64,000 nucleotides of DNA from Mactromeris polynyma (lineage: Eukaryota > Mollusca > Bivalvia > Venerida > Mactridae), in the NCBI GenBank assembly GCA_032209605.1, contig JASFXZ010000010.1:7833385-7897384 (forward strand). Direction: 5' to 3'. How positions within the stretch are numbered: the stretch's first letter is position 1; every line of letters starts with the position of its first letter. The notes below the pieces were generated by a model. The model ran no database searches and was not told the origin of the DNA. It saw only the letters and a list, made by a program, of their open reading frames with translations. The position numbers and the translations under genes are program-made. Shown here one piece after another: positions 34,864-46,892 of the stretch.

Positions 34864-35555
34864 TGCTTGTGTTTTGAAACTAACAGATGGTGTTGGTTCC
34901 ATCTCCTGTTTATAGATTGGTGTTTGGTCTTATCCAGGTATGTTTATTACATACCTAGTTTATAATTTACTCCTTTTATTACAGCCATTAAATACTACTT
35001 ACTTGAGTTTATCACGGGCTCACCATTTTTTTTCTTAATACAAATGGCCTCCAATGGTGTGCAGTAATGTACTGAGGTCAATGCCTTTGTTATTATGGTA
35101 TATACACATGCTTATGTCACTGTTGTAATAGAATAAAAAATCTCATTTAATGGTACCGGGTGACTGATACAAGAATTGATTAAGAGATGAAGAAAAAAAT
35201 CCCCTTCCACTGATACCCAATGTTAGTGGAAAATGATGATTATCAAGTAATTGATTTGGTCCCATATTTGTATTTGTCTTTACTCCCTGATCAAGTACGA
35301 CGATGGAAAGCAGTAGCTTTCAAGTAGTTGGGGCAAACATTGATATATTCATGTGTAGTAGTGAAAATGGCATGTTTGTTCATTAGATCATGCTCTATCT
35401 TACAGAAATCAGTAAACGGTCTTCAAATGAGTATGCACGGAAGGTGATCTGAGCACAAGGTATTGTGATCACCCCATGTCTGTCGGTCATTACCTGTTGA
35501 CTGTTTGACGAGTTTGATACTGGATCATCTTGGTATAAAAATGATGTGACATGCC

Positions 35556-35686
35556 CAACAGTTGAGTTGAAGTTAGTCCCAGACAAGTCTGTAAGGCTAA
35601 CCAGTATCTGCAATTGTTCAGCTGCAAGTCAAACCTTAGAATTTTAGATTGTGGAGCTATCATTATGTATGCTTATTTTTTACTAA
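35556..35686 (+). repeat. Dispersed repeat A, copy 2
   Basis: Same order of blocks as 7170-7330, including gttagtcccagacaagtctg and gtggagctatcattatgtat. No terminal inverted repeats are visible; family unknown. Confidence 0.75.
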
Positions 35687-36084
35687 GCCCTGTAGTCATG
35701 CCTAAACTTCTCCCTTTATTGCTAAAGAATGCATGACACTGTAGAAAAAATCTTGAAAAGTATAAAATATTGAACCCTTTTAGATGATATCTGTGTGACA
35801 CAACTACACACCAACTGTTAGCCCAAAACATGATTTCTACTAGTTAATTCATATTGATATATACTGGATGTTTTCTTAAACATGTAACTGCTTTTTCAAG
35901 TTATGGTTGTTTTTATTCCAATAGTGTTTTTTGATATTATGAGAAAAAGATATAATAAAATCTAAATACATTTAACTTTTGTTATGTCGTTTTTATACAC
36001 GCCCATTCATAGAAACGAATGTATTATAGTTTCACCTGTGGCATATGGGCAGTGTCCTGTTAGTTGTTCGATCAATATCTTTAG

Positions 36085-36235
36085 AAGCATTTCAAGCGGC
36101 CATTTGTCCAATCATCAACAAATTTGGTCAGAATGTGTATGGGCATAATATCTTGGACAAGTTCGATACCCAGCCATATTGCTCTAGTCAATCGGCAGTT
36201 ATCGCCCTTTAATTATAGAAATTACCTACAATTTG
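36085..36235 (+). repeat. 161-bp repeat family, single diverged unit
   Basis: Blocks gggcataatatcttggacaa, gttcgatacccagccatatt and gttatcgcccttt correspond to the array at the right end of the window. Confidence 0.7.
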
Positions 36236-37104
36236 TATTATACATCCTGTATCAGTATTACAATTACTGACAAACTGCCATCTGTGAGACATGTGTTTTT
36301 ATTAAAAAACAACAATCTAGTTCCTCATTACATTACCGTTAAGTTATTCTAATTTTTATAATTGAAGATTCTACGAGATGGTTTCTGTCACAGTGACCTG
36401 CTGTTGCATCAGGAAATGTATGGGTAATAGTCATGAGGAGTTTGAAGCAGGGAACAAAATGTGTGTGTTCTGTATAAGTATGTGCTGTATGAGTCATCTG
36501 GGGTAGATAAACTGAAGGACAAAGTTGACAAAATGTAAGCTTATTTTTTGTCCGCTCTTCTAGTTGTTGTGACAATACCAGTACTGTCAATGACATTTAG
36601 ATACAAATCCTCGCTTGTACATGTATACCAGTGAGATACATTCAACTATCACCAGCAAATGGGTTAGTTGGCATATTTTTTTTCTTCAATTTTACTTCAT
36701 TCTGATGGGAATTATGTACATCTGGATCTGACAAATTTGATCTCAAAAACATATCATACAATTCTGTTCATAATTTCAACCTTTCTTTACTTTATGCACT
36801 ACAGTAGTTTCAACTTTTTCAACTTCAACACTCTACAAATCGAGGTAGGGAGCTACCAGTAATAAAAGAATGCATTAATTTCCAGTTCATTAAACTTTAA
36901 AAAAATACATGCTTAGTTCTAGTCTTGTCTGTTTGACAGAGAAAGAGGCACAATTGTAAAACGGATGCTATAGTTCTAAATGCAGGAGTCCATTCTTGTT
37001 CCACAACAGCACAATAGCAAAATTATACCCAGAGTGACACCGATTGGTCCAGAAAGTTCATTCATCTGTTCGCGTGTACAGCACTATAAATTGACGAAAT
37101 CCAC

Positions 37105-37425
37105 ATGTTGTCCAACAGTCTGATCTTCACCTAACTTTGTGAAAATGTTTGTGGGCATATTATCTCGGCCAAGTTCGATAACCAGCCACATCGCCCCAAT
37201 CACATCGGAATTATGGCCCTTGAATTATCCCAAATTGGCCAAATTAGCCTTGTCGGCTCTATAAGTCAGAGTTTTAATCCGATCTTTACCAAACTTGACG
37301 AAAATGTTTGTGGGCATAATATCTCGGCCAAGTTCGATAACCAGCCATACCGCTCAAGTCACTCAGGAGTTATCACCCTTTGATTTTAGAAATTACCTAA
37401 AATTTGTCTTGTTTTAACTCCGAGC
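37105..37425 (+). repeat. 161-bp repeat family, two tandem units
   Basis: Two copies of gaaaatgtttgtgggcatat/aatatctcggccaagttcg-type blocks with 'gataaccagcca' and 'ttatggcccttgaattatcc', the second ending diverged. Same orientation as the terminal array about 25 kb away. Confidence 0.88.
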
Positions 37426-39109
37426 TCCGACTTATGACGGGCGTATTTTGTGACAGTTTGCCACTCTTGTGTTCAATGGTGTCTAGCTTCCTTGCTGTAC
37501 ATTTTTTTGAACCAGAGAAAAAATAAAATTCAACACTAACAATGGAATGGGTTTAATAATGTTTAAATGTATTGCCCATGATACAACATGATAAATCACA
37601 GAAAGTCCCATTGAAAAATTAAAAAATCATATCAGTAACATTTATTACATGCAGAAACAAAATCCAACAAACTCTCACACTTAGTTCCAGCATCAACAAA
37701 CCAATGAGTTGTCACCTGGAGTATCAACATCATCCGAGCAGTCTTCACGATAACCCAATTGCCCGAAGCCCGGGACAAGTAAAATTACAGTTAGACAAGT
37801 AAAAAATCCTTTTCATCTGACCAAACAGGCAAGTCGTGTTCGTGATCCAGCCTGACAAGCTTTTATCCAAGCTGTCACAAAAATTGATGATGTAGTATGC
37901 AATACTTCAATGTGCAAGTCCTTCAAAAAAATGATTGTGAAGACTGCCGAGTACTGTCATATGGCATGCTTGATAAAACAGTCCAAATTGATCGATGCAG
38001 GAACTACATTACGTAGACATTAAAGTAAAAGGATGATAGAAAACTACAGTCAACAGATGAAACTTAAGGTACCATGATCAAACATTAAACAAAAAAATGT
38101 ACACAACAACAAATGAACTAAAGCAGTAAGATGTATTTGGAAATAAAGCACTGTCATTTAAGCACATATTTTAAGTCGAATTCATAAAAAAACTCATTTT
38201 TGTTTTATGCCAAATCTTCACAAAAATCTGACTATGATCTGACGTCATATTGACCACGTCAACATGAATAACAATAATTAGTGGTATGCAACCAGTCCCT
38301 ATTTTAAGACATTAACATGATACCATTGTTACTGCATTCAGTGATCAAATGTTGCAAAACAACTGGGGCCTCATTTTAGAGGGGCCATATAAGACCACAT
38401 TTCCGTCCCCCAAAGATTTTTTTATCCCAATTTCAGGTTGAACCCCACTCCCCCCCTTGTATACTTCTTAAAAAGTTTTTTCACTAATACTCATTTCCCC
38501 CTTGTTTGGAAAAAAATCCCTCTATTATCCTTTAAGAACCCTGGCCCCATTCATAGAAACAGCATAAAAATATTTTTAACAGCTCACTGCTTCAGTGTTG
38601 ACATGCAATTAAAATACACATGATTTAATTGAAATAAATAAATATTTTTTTTTCCAAGTTAAGAATTTGCAACTACTCAATAATTATATCACAAGAAATA
38701 ACATAATCTTTTCTCAACAAAAACAATACATTTTCATATATAAATGCATACATATCAACTTCTATAAAATTATTCCCAGTTTGAACACAAAATAAAACCA
38801 TAGCAAAGCAACACAAATATGAGATAAAATAGTTTGAGCATATAACATTTACATGACTTCATGTTGCTCGAAATAGGAAAAATGTTTTTTTATCCTCATG
38901 AGGACATCAATCATGATCTATGATTTTGCACAAAAACTATTACAACTCAACTTTATGGTACAGAAGCTGTCCTAATAGTTCTGTGCCAAATCCACAAAAG
39001 TTGCATCAAACAAAATTATTGCACAAGTACAATATTTCACCCTAATTTTGCATGCATGTTTCTTAAATCAACTATGAGAACAATAACCTTATTCAGTAGT
39101 TACCCCTTT
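37426..39109. other. No gene seen
   Basis: AT-rich with C-rich patches near 38400-38530 (see the possible repeat in intron 4). It may include a long TMBIM4 3'UTR on its right side; tttatt at 37640 would be a minus-strand polyadenylation signal, but it is 2.3 kb from the stop. Confidence 0.4.
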
Positions 39110-39330
39110 AGTACGATTATTATAAGCGGGCTTAATATGACCTAGACGTGTCTATAGGACACCGATGCCTCTGCTGTGGGCTTTTAAGTCGAAAAAGTGC
39201 CGTAACTCCTCAAAGAATTGATGGATTGTAACCAAAATCAAACTATACGCCTGTGTGCCCAATATAAATTGAATCCTTCCATCCTTTCAAGAGTTACTGA
39301 TCGGAAACCAATTTTCATAAAAACTGATTA
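39110..39330. repeat. Possible dispersed repeat
   Basis: Contains agacgtgtctataggacacc, gatgcctctgctgtgggctt and gtgccgtaactcctcaaaga; this reads like an interspersed bivalve repeat, but there is no second copy in the window. Confidence 0.25.
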
Positions 39331-39941
39331 GTGAATATATTTGGTTTCAAACATACACAAGTTCTTGTACTGAGGTTACGTTAAACTGAAACCAAAAATG
39401 CACATAGGAACTGCTGCATCAAAGACTTAAGATAGAAAAATCTTACTAGTTATTTCAGTAGTTAGATTTGTAGTAATGCAGATATAAAACCTTTTAAAGT
39501 ATCAAACAATTTTGGCTTGAAGGGATACATTTTCATTTACATGTCTTTCAAAGAACTTTGATGGCAGTATGTTATAAATGAGAATATTTCGTAATTATTA
39601 ATGGATAGCGAAATTTTCCTTGAATAAATAAAGAAGGGAATGTTTTAAGTCTGCAATTAAAATTGTTCATGTCAGGAGAAACGTACTGAAAAAAATTTGC
39701 ACAATATTACCTACATGGATTTCAAATACAGAAAAAATATCCCAAATTGAAAGAACAAGCCACAATTTCAGCAAGTAAGTTTTGAAAAAAGTTGTACATT
39801 CCAATATAAGCAGCAGTGCACTTCATAGAGTCACTCCTCTGACCATTTAACTGACTAATAAAAGCCAAATATTTATAATTTCAAAACAAACAAATACCGC
39901 AGCTCATAAAGGAATATACATGGTCATCATTAACGAGAGAT

Positions 39942-42908
39942 TCAGTTGCGTTTGTCACCAAGTATGCGTAGAATATGCAGGAACAAGTTGAGGATATCCA
40001 GATAGAGATTGATGGCAGCAAGTATGTATTCCTCTGCTGATAATTTGTGCATCATCATATGGGTGTCGAACACAATGAACAGCGAGAATAATAAAGCGCC
40101 ACCAACTGAGATTGCTCGATCAACAAATTCTGTTGGGAAGAACATCTGTAGTAAAATAAAACGTTTTTAAGAGACATATCGGAAACTAGTTCACAAAACA
40201 TCGGAGAAATACATGGTCTAAATTGATACATATATCGTGATTCTAGTTGGTTTAAAATATACCTGTACAAGTCGAGGAATGAAAGCAAAAGTCTGATTCT
40301 ATATGCAGATAAACTAGTTTCACTTTCACTACTTAAAATCTAGATGGAATTTTAAAGTTATTTTCAGGAGCAACACTGCAATCAGCTTTTTAGCTAAAAA
40401 AAGACATTGTAACATCATCCTCCAGTCAATGATATCCTCGTATCAAGTGCCCCACCAAGTTCATCACAAAGCAGTATGAGATTCCATTTTGTAAACAAGT
40501 GCTTTGAAATTAATTTCACCAGGGAAATTGATAGGCATTAATACAATTAATTTGTAACTACACAGTCAGCCTAAACATAGGGCAAATTTTTGTAATAATA
40601 AGTTACCCTTTTAAGTCTGAACATATTCATTTGATTCAGTTAATCAGTGGACATAATTCAATATACTTAAAACAAACAAATATTTACATACATGAGTATT
40701 TAATTTTCAACAAGGTTTTAACAAACTTACGTGCATAACTGAAGCCAGTATTAGAATCCACAAGCATGCAAACAGACTGAAATGATACAAAACATACAGA
40801 TTAAGACTCAGTTGGAACTTAAGGTGAATAATAAACAATAAACGCAAACCAATACGCTTTCTCTTCTTCGAAAGGGGGGGGGGGGGGGGCATAATAAAAA
40901 TTTAAATACCAGACAAATATGGATCAAATCAAACTTAACATGCTGAGTTAATGGAATAAAAGTAGAATTCGAATTGAACACTTACCCAGCTCCCCAAGAA
41001 CTGAAATCTCTCTTGCTCTGCATAGTATACATTGTTAGTCCTACAGTTACACCAAGTGTAAGCACTACAGCTTCTAATACAACCATCTTGTCATATAAAG
41101 TCACTAAAATAAAACAAAGTACAGTGGTCATATTTCTGATACTTAAAAAATTAACATATTATGATCATAAATGTTGAATGGAATATAAATAAGAAATAAG
41201 TTATTTGCAGTCTTTGAGTAACCACAAGAACTGTTTCACCAAATGAATTAAATTACAGTTAATCACTTGCAGATACCATGGGTTCACATTAGGATTTCAA
41301 AAGAGTTGAGAGGCATGTTTCTGAAAAAAATAGGAGTCCTTCTATGTAAATTTTACCAATATTTGAATCAGAACAGGAGTCAATAGTCTTAAGAACTAGG
41401 AGTACAGGACTACAAACAATGAGTTTCTGCGATCACTGGAGCATTGTAACAAATTTCTAAAGGTAAATTGGATCTACTCTAAAATATGTACTCACCAACG
41501 ACACCAACACTGTATGCTTCCATCAAAGTCTGAAACAAACAAAAATATTGAATAATTATTATTGCCAACATGATAATACTGCGACCATACTAAAGATGGA
41601 AATTTTACAAAAACAGCACTTTTCTATTAGTTATCTCATGCTGCATAATACTTACTATCCACTGAATTTGAACTAGAGGAGAAATAACTTCATCCAATTT
41701 AAAGCACAATATAAGTTATCACAAAACTATAACAGCTTATTTTCTCACAACATTCAAGTAAAGTAAAAATATTCTCGGGATATTAAACAATCACAAAGCT
41801 TTCCAACTTTAATTATCTAACATGAACAATAATTGATTTGTTGGGAAACATTAAGAAATGACCAACTGAGACTCATGAAAATAGTATTGCTTTTATATGA
41901 GAATCAGGTTGTCCAACATGGTGTCTCTGTGTATTACACTACAAAACAGACCAAGTCAAGACTGTTGAAAAAGTATGAAACATTATATTCAATAATTAAC
42001 TGACACACAGATTTGTAGGCAATTCATTTTAAGAAACCTAGTAATCACTTACAAACAAGCCAAGCAGAATATAGTTTGTAGGAGTTTCTTGACGTTTTAT
42101 CATCAGTGGAAACAGAGTGGCAAGTGTACCAATAAGAGCAATCAACAGCATCCAATGACTGAAATGTAAGGAAGGAAAGAGACAATAAATACTATTATTT
42201 TGATTAATACAATTACAATAGTTTTGCACCAAACCCTTGATATGTTATAGATGATAATCAGGAATAGAATAAGTCATGAATCATTCAATATTTGCAGAAA
42301 GCAACAGCTTTTTTTGTTTAGTGAGAATTGATTTAATTATTAAGAGGAAATGCAAGCTGTATTATTCATTACATGACAAAAATGACCAAAATGCAGGATA
42401 ACTTAATTTTTCAAGAAACATAGTAGTTCCCAAGCAGTTACTCACTTTTGCTGTACAAATGACTTGATGCCCTCATGTAACATGAAGATTGCTCCAACAA
42501 TAGCGGTCACGAATAACTGTGTAGTAAGTATGCCATAGACTTTTCTTAAAAATCCTGAAAAATGTAAAATAACATTTTCAAATTATGACAACTACAATTG
42601 CCATGAATCAACAAAATCATTGAAATGAAACTTGAAATGAACATTATATTCTATATTCATTTTACCAATGTCAATTCAGTATTCTTCAAACAACAATACA
42701 ATAAAATTACAGTACAAGTAGTCTAGCATGTTACATAGAGTACATACAGAACAGTTGATGTGAAATACACAAAATGATTCATATCAAAATTACGAGTGAA
42801 ATATTTAATGCATGACATACCCAATCTAATACTTATATGGGCAGAAGCTACATTGCTACCATACATGAAGTCATCCACAATGGATGGCTGATCAGTGGCT
42901 TTCGACAT
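39942..42908 (-). CDS. TMBIM4: Protein lifeguard 4 / TMBIM4 (Golgi anti-apoptotic protein), 7 coding exons
   Basis: Multi-pass Golgi/ER membrane protein of the BAX-inhibitor-1 family, known to modulate calcium release and apoptosis. Exons (minus): 42908-42821, 42554-42446, 42158-42053, 41529-41496, 41103-40986, 40776-40731, 40145-39942. All GT-AG, phases consistent, 234 codons against 238 in human. The N-terminus [14 protein letters not shown] and [13 protein letters not shown] match family 4 specifically. Hydrophobic segments follow in each exon. The C-terminus has [19 protein letters not shown] and [16 protein letters not shown]. The Asp in FDTH and in YLDIL correspond to the family's di-aspartyl pH sensor. 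The start is ATG at 42908; an upstream TTG in frame is not used. A 5'UTR acceptor (ttgtAG) lies about 35 bases upstream. The fourth coding exon is only 34 nt. Confidence 0.93.
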
Positions 42909-43919
42909 TGTTTCCAAGTGTTAAGACTGTGTACCTACAATAAATAAAACATGGGACAAATCTGTATAAATCAAAAGGTGTTTGAGTAATACCAGACATT
43001 CAGCAGTAATTTATTTTGAAACATAACCACTGTACTCGTGTACTAAACAGTCATGACAAATGACTTTCTAGACTTGTCAAACATTTGGTCTGACAACCTT
43101 GGAAAACTTGTCAGACGGATAACATGTATCTAAACAAATAAAAATGGACACGTCTTTACAGAAATGTTTGCTAGGAAAAGGGCAACATGTTGAGCCCGCA
43201 AATTGTCAAGAGATTTTAAAAGAGAATACGGTTATATAAATTATTAATGCTATACAGTGCAGACCTATTACACCCACCTTAGATTATCTTTAAGAAATTG
43301 TTAATTCTTCAAATATTGCATTTGTAATGAGATTTTTGCACTTTCAAAGTCTGGAATTTCATTGAAGAAAGAACTCTAAATAAGCCTCTGCAATCAAGAT
43401 TATTTGTTCTGCTTTAAACTAATTAGTTTACCCTTAGATTGATAGCCAAGTAGCCTATTTTCTAATAGTATGCGGATAAGACTAAGAGACTGGTCATATT
43501 GTGTACATTATCTCCATAAAGATTTTGGTAAATAACAGTTGTTTCGACTTTATCACCAGCATACAGTACTTCAAGATAAAATGACAGTATTCAGTTTTTC
43601 CATAATTTTATGTCAAATGAAAATAATTCTTAACCCGGTGAACAGAGGTCATGTTAACCAAAACAGGTACATTTCAAGTGGTACGTTCATATACGGTCCT
43701 TACTTCAACGATGGACGTTTTTGACCTATATACCCATTTAGAATGATAAATAAATATATGGCCATTTTGGGTCAAAAACGTCATGCGGCAAACAACATTA
43801 ACTAAGTTTAAATTCGTTTTAAGTAAACAACTGGCGGTTAAGATGAACAAGACGAATAACAATATAACATTATAAGAACTTGAGCCACAAAATAAATAAT
43901 AAAAAGCGAAGCATACGTG
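42909..43919 (-). other. Probable 5' intron/UTR of TMBIM4
   Basis: AT-rich sequence between the ATG exon and the putative promoter. The ATG exon has an acceptor, so at least one 5' untranslated exon is expected here or upstream. I could not choose its donor. No other gene is seen. Confidence 0.35.
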
Positions 43920-44000
43920 ACGATATTTATAGTTGTATTTATTTTCGATGTTTACGTCAGTTTGGACCGGAAGTGCCTAACAACATCCAAGAGTTAAACA
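43920..44000 (-). promoter_or_regulatory. Probable TMBIM4 promoter (ETS and CRE-like sites)
   Basis: ACCGGAAGTG at 43966-43975 is a consensus ETS-family site, common in housekeeping promoters. TTACGTCA-like sequence sits at 43951-43958. It lies about 1 kb upstream of the ATG, which requires an untranslated first exon because an acceptor precedes the ATG exon. The start site is not mapped. Confidence 0.35.
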
Positions 44001-44237
44001 TTAATCAATAAAAATAGTTCTTCACAGAAACTTGTTTTGTTTCTATTCAGGCAATATTATTGTAAATTAACACAATATTGTTGTTAACCAAACGAAAGAA
44101 ATCAATATTATACATTCTTTTCAGAATTAAGTTTTCTTTTAATCAGCGTAGTAATATTACATTACACAATATACCATGAAGCTACGAAAGTTTAATGAGG
44201 TGGGCGGAGTTTGGTGAAGGCACTAAGACGCTAAATC

Positions 44238-45131
44238 AGTATAATATGGTAGTAGCCACGAAAGTCACATGTCTGTAATATGGTAGTAGCCACGAAAGTC
44301 ACATGTCTATAATATGGTAGTAGCCACGAAATTATCTTGTCTATAATATGACAGTAGCCACGAAATTAACATGTACATGTGTATAATATGGTAGTAGCCA
44401 CGAAAGTCACATGTCTATAATATGGCAGTAGCCACGAAAGTATATTGTCTATAATATGGTAGTAGCCACGAAAGTCACATGTCTATAATATGTCTATAAT
44501 ATGGTAGTAGCCACGATAGTCGCATGTCTATATTATGGTAGTAGCCACGAAAGTCACATGTCTATAATATGGTAGTAGCCACGAAAGTCACATGTCTATA
44601 ATATGTCTATAATATGGTAGTAGCCACGAAAGTCACATGTCTATAATATTTCTATAATATGGTAGTAGCCACGAAAGTATATTGTCTATAATATGGTAGT
44701 AGCCAAGAAAGTCACATGTCTATAAAATGGTAGTAGCCACGTAAGTATCATGTCTATAATATGGCAGTAGCCACGAAAGTCAAATGTCTATAAAATGGCA
44801 GTAGCCACGTAAGTATCATGTCTATAATATGGTAGTAGCCACGAAAGTCCCATGTCTATATTACGACAGTAGCCATGAAATTAACATGTACATGTATATA
44901 ATATGGTAGTAGCCACGAAAGTCACATGTCTATAATATGGCAGTAGCCACGCAAGTATATTGTCTACAATATGGTAGTAGCCATGAAAGTCACATGTCTA
45001 TAAAATGGTAGCAGCCACGAAATTAACATGTACATGTGTATAATATGGTAGTAGCCACGAAAGTCTCATGTCTATAATATGGCAGTAGCCACGCAAGTAT
45101 ATTGTCTATAATATGGTAGTAGCCACGAAAT
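44238..45131. repeat. 34-bp satellite, about 26 units
   Basis: Unit tataatatggtagtagccac then gaaagtcacatgtc, with variants (atattgtct, ttaacatgtacatgtg, gcagtagcc). Some units carry a duplicated tataatatgtc. No ORF. Lies upstream of the TMBIM4 promoter. Confidence 0.96.
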
Positions 45132-46892
45132 GTACATCAGTTCTCCCGCGATATTATCGAAACTTTTATAGAATTATGTAATACATGTATGAACAAATCC
45201 AGAACAAAGCTATGACATAAAATACCCCAAATGACCCTGCCGTAGGGATAGAGTATAACTACGCGGGTAGTAATTAACAAATATCGTAGATGAGATTCAA
45301 GAGAAGAGACAACGTGGATTGACATGGTCAGCTGATACCCATTGGTTATCATTTTCAGTACTGAAACTAGTCGCCTCACATTAAAATGAAACGAATGAAC
45401 AACTCACACTCCAATGTTAGCAACACCACGAAAACAAACAAAGTTATTTATGCATGTACACTGAACACATTTTCTAAACGTCCATGTAATAAAATACAAA
45501 TTTAATAAAACGGTTTTACATGCCAAGTTGAAATTTGGCATTCTAGTATTATAAATGGTACTTTGTCGAATTCTATAAAGAAAATACCTATTTATCTTCA
45601 TGGTTGCCCACGCGTGACAGTGAGTACGATTTTCAACTTTTGGCACGTGGATCACATTAACTATATAGTTAGCGGTTAATTTCATTTCAATGCACTCCAC
45701 GTTGTATGTCCAAAACGAAAAACAGAAAAGATGCCAACAAAGACCATTGAAGAACGCTCCAGGGCCGTCGGTATGATTGATAATGGTACTATGATATGAC
45801 AGGTATGACTAACTTTATAAATTAATTTATCAATTCAAATAGCATTTGGAAAATAATTATAAAAATGTATAGTTTTTGAATTATTGACCACTTTTTATAA
45901 ATACATAAATAAGTGTATTTTAGGTTGCCCGTCTGTTCAATAGGAGTAAATTTGCACATTTTTTCTGTTCTTATATTTTGACGAATTATCAAGTGGACGT
46001 TTAGAAATTTTGTTCAGTTTGTGCTTAGGAGAAGTGGGTAGTCAAACTTAGTCCTCACACCCCAGAAACGGTGCTGTTGATGTGAATCAACTTAGTTGTT
46101 CAGAAGACATGTGGATCCGAAAAGTCTCGTGGTCAAATACCACAGGAAGGTTGTTAGTCACCATAGTTCTGGTTTTCCCTCCGATAAGGATTACTTTTCT
46201 ATGGCTGTGGAACCAATGACATACCGCCGTTGCATACTTGGCAAACTAACTACCGGTAGCAGTTTTGCATAACATAAGGCCCCGTTTCATAGCCGATCTT
46301 AAGACGAAGACTGTATCTTATCATAAACCCTATCTTACGTTAACGTAGCTACGAAAATGTGTTGCATGAACATTAGCTGAACTTAACTAAGTTCATCGTA
46401 GAATTTGTCGTAACTTTACGAATACATTAGAACACTCTTAGTACGTTCACACTATCGTTTAGTGTCATGGGTGCCCCCATACGAATCCACGATATACGTG
46501 GAATTTTCCAAAAAAGTGACTTTTGTTTTTGTGACCGTAAAATGATGTATTTTTTTGTAAAACATTGTGTTTGTATTTAATAATAAATACGCCGAAATGT
46601 CGTATAAATGTTTGGTTTTATTACCGAAACGACATGGTGCACTATGTCTCTACTAGGTTAGGGTTACTGTATATTGTACCCGTTAAGTTAACAAAACAGA
46701 ATATGAGTTGAGCCTATTGGCTAGGGGATGATATGGCCTAACACAGTGGTTAAACAGTCACATGGTTAGCTCAATCGGATGAGAACCATGCTAGCCTTGA
46801 GGGTGTTGACACACTGTATCATCTAGTGTGTATTATCTTAATGTAGGGGAGATAACTGTTATGGTCTTGTGTATGTCTGTTTATAAGAGTTA
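45132..46892. other. No gene seen, between two satellites
   Basis: Unique-looking AT-rich sequence. The 98-codon minus ORF at 45700-45404 has no recognisable features. Confidence 0.45.
46757..46822 (+). repeat. Possible tRNA-like remnant
   Basis: tggttagctcaatcggatga resembles a tRNA box A/D-arm; a box B-like gggtgttgacac follows weakly. No full cloverleaf can be drawn. Low-confidence SINE head. Confidence 0.2.

Noticed and set aside
42909..42917. Extended TMBIM4 N-terminus from a TTG
   Set aside because: TTG is not a normal animal start; ATG at 42908 gives an N-terminus matching the family.
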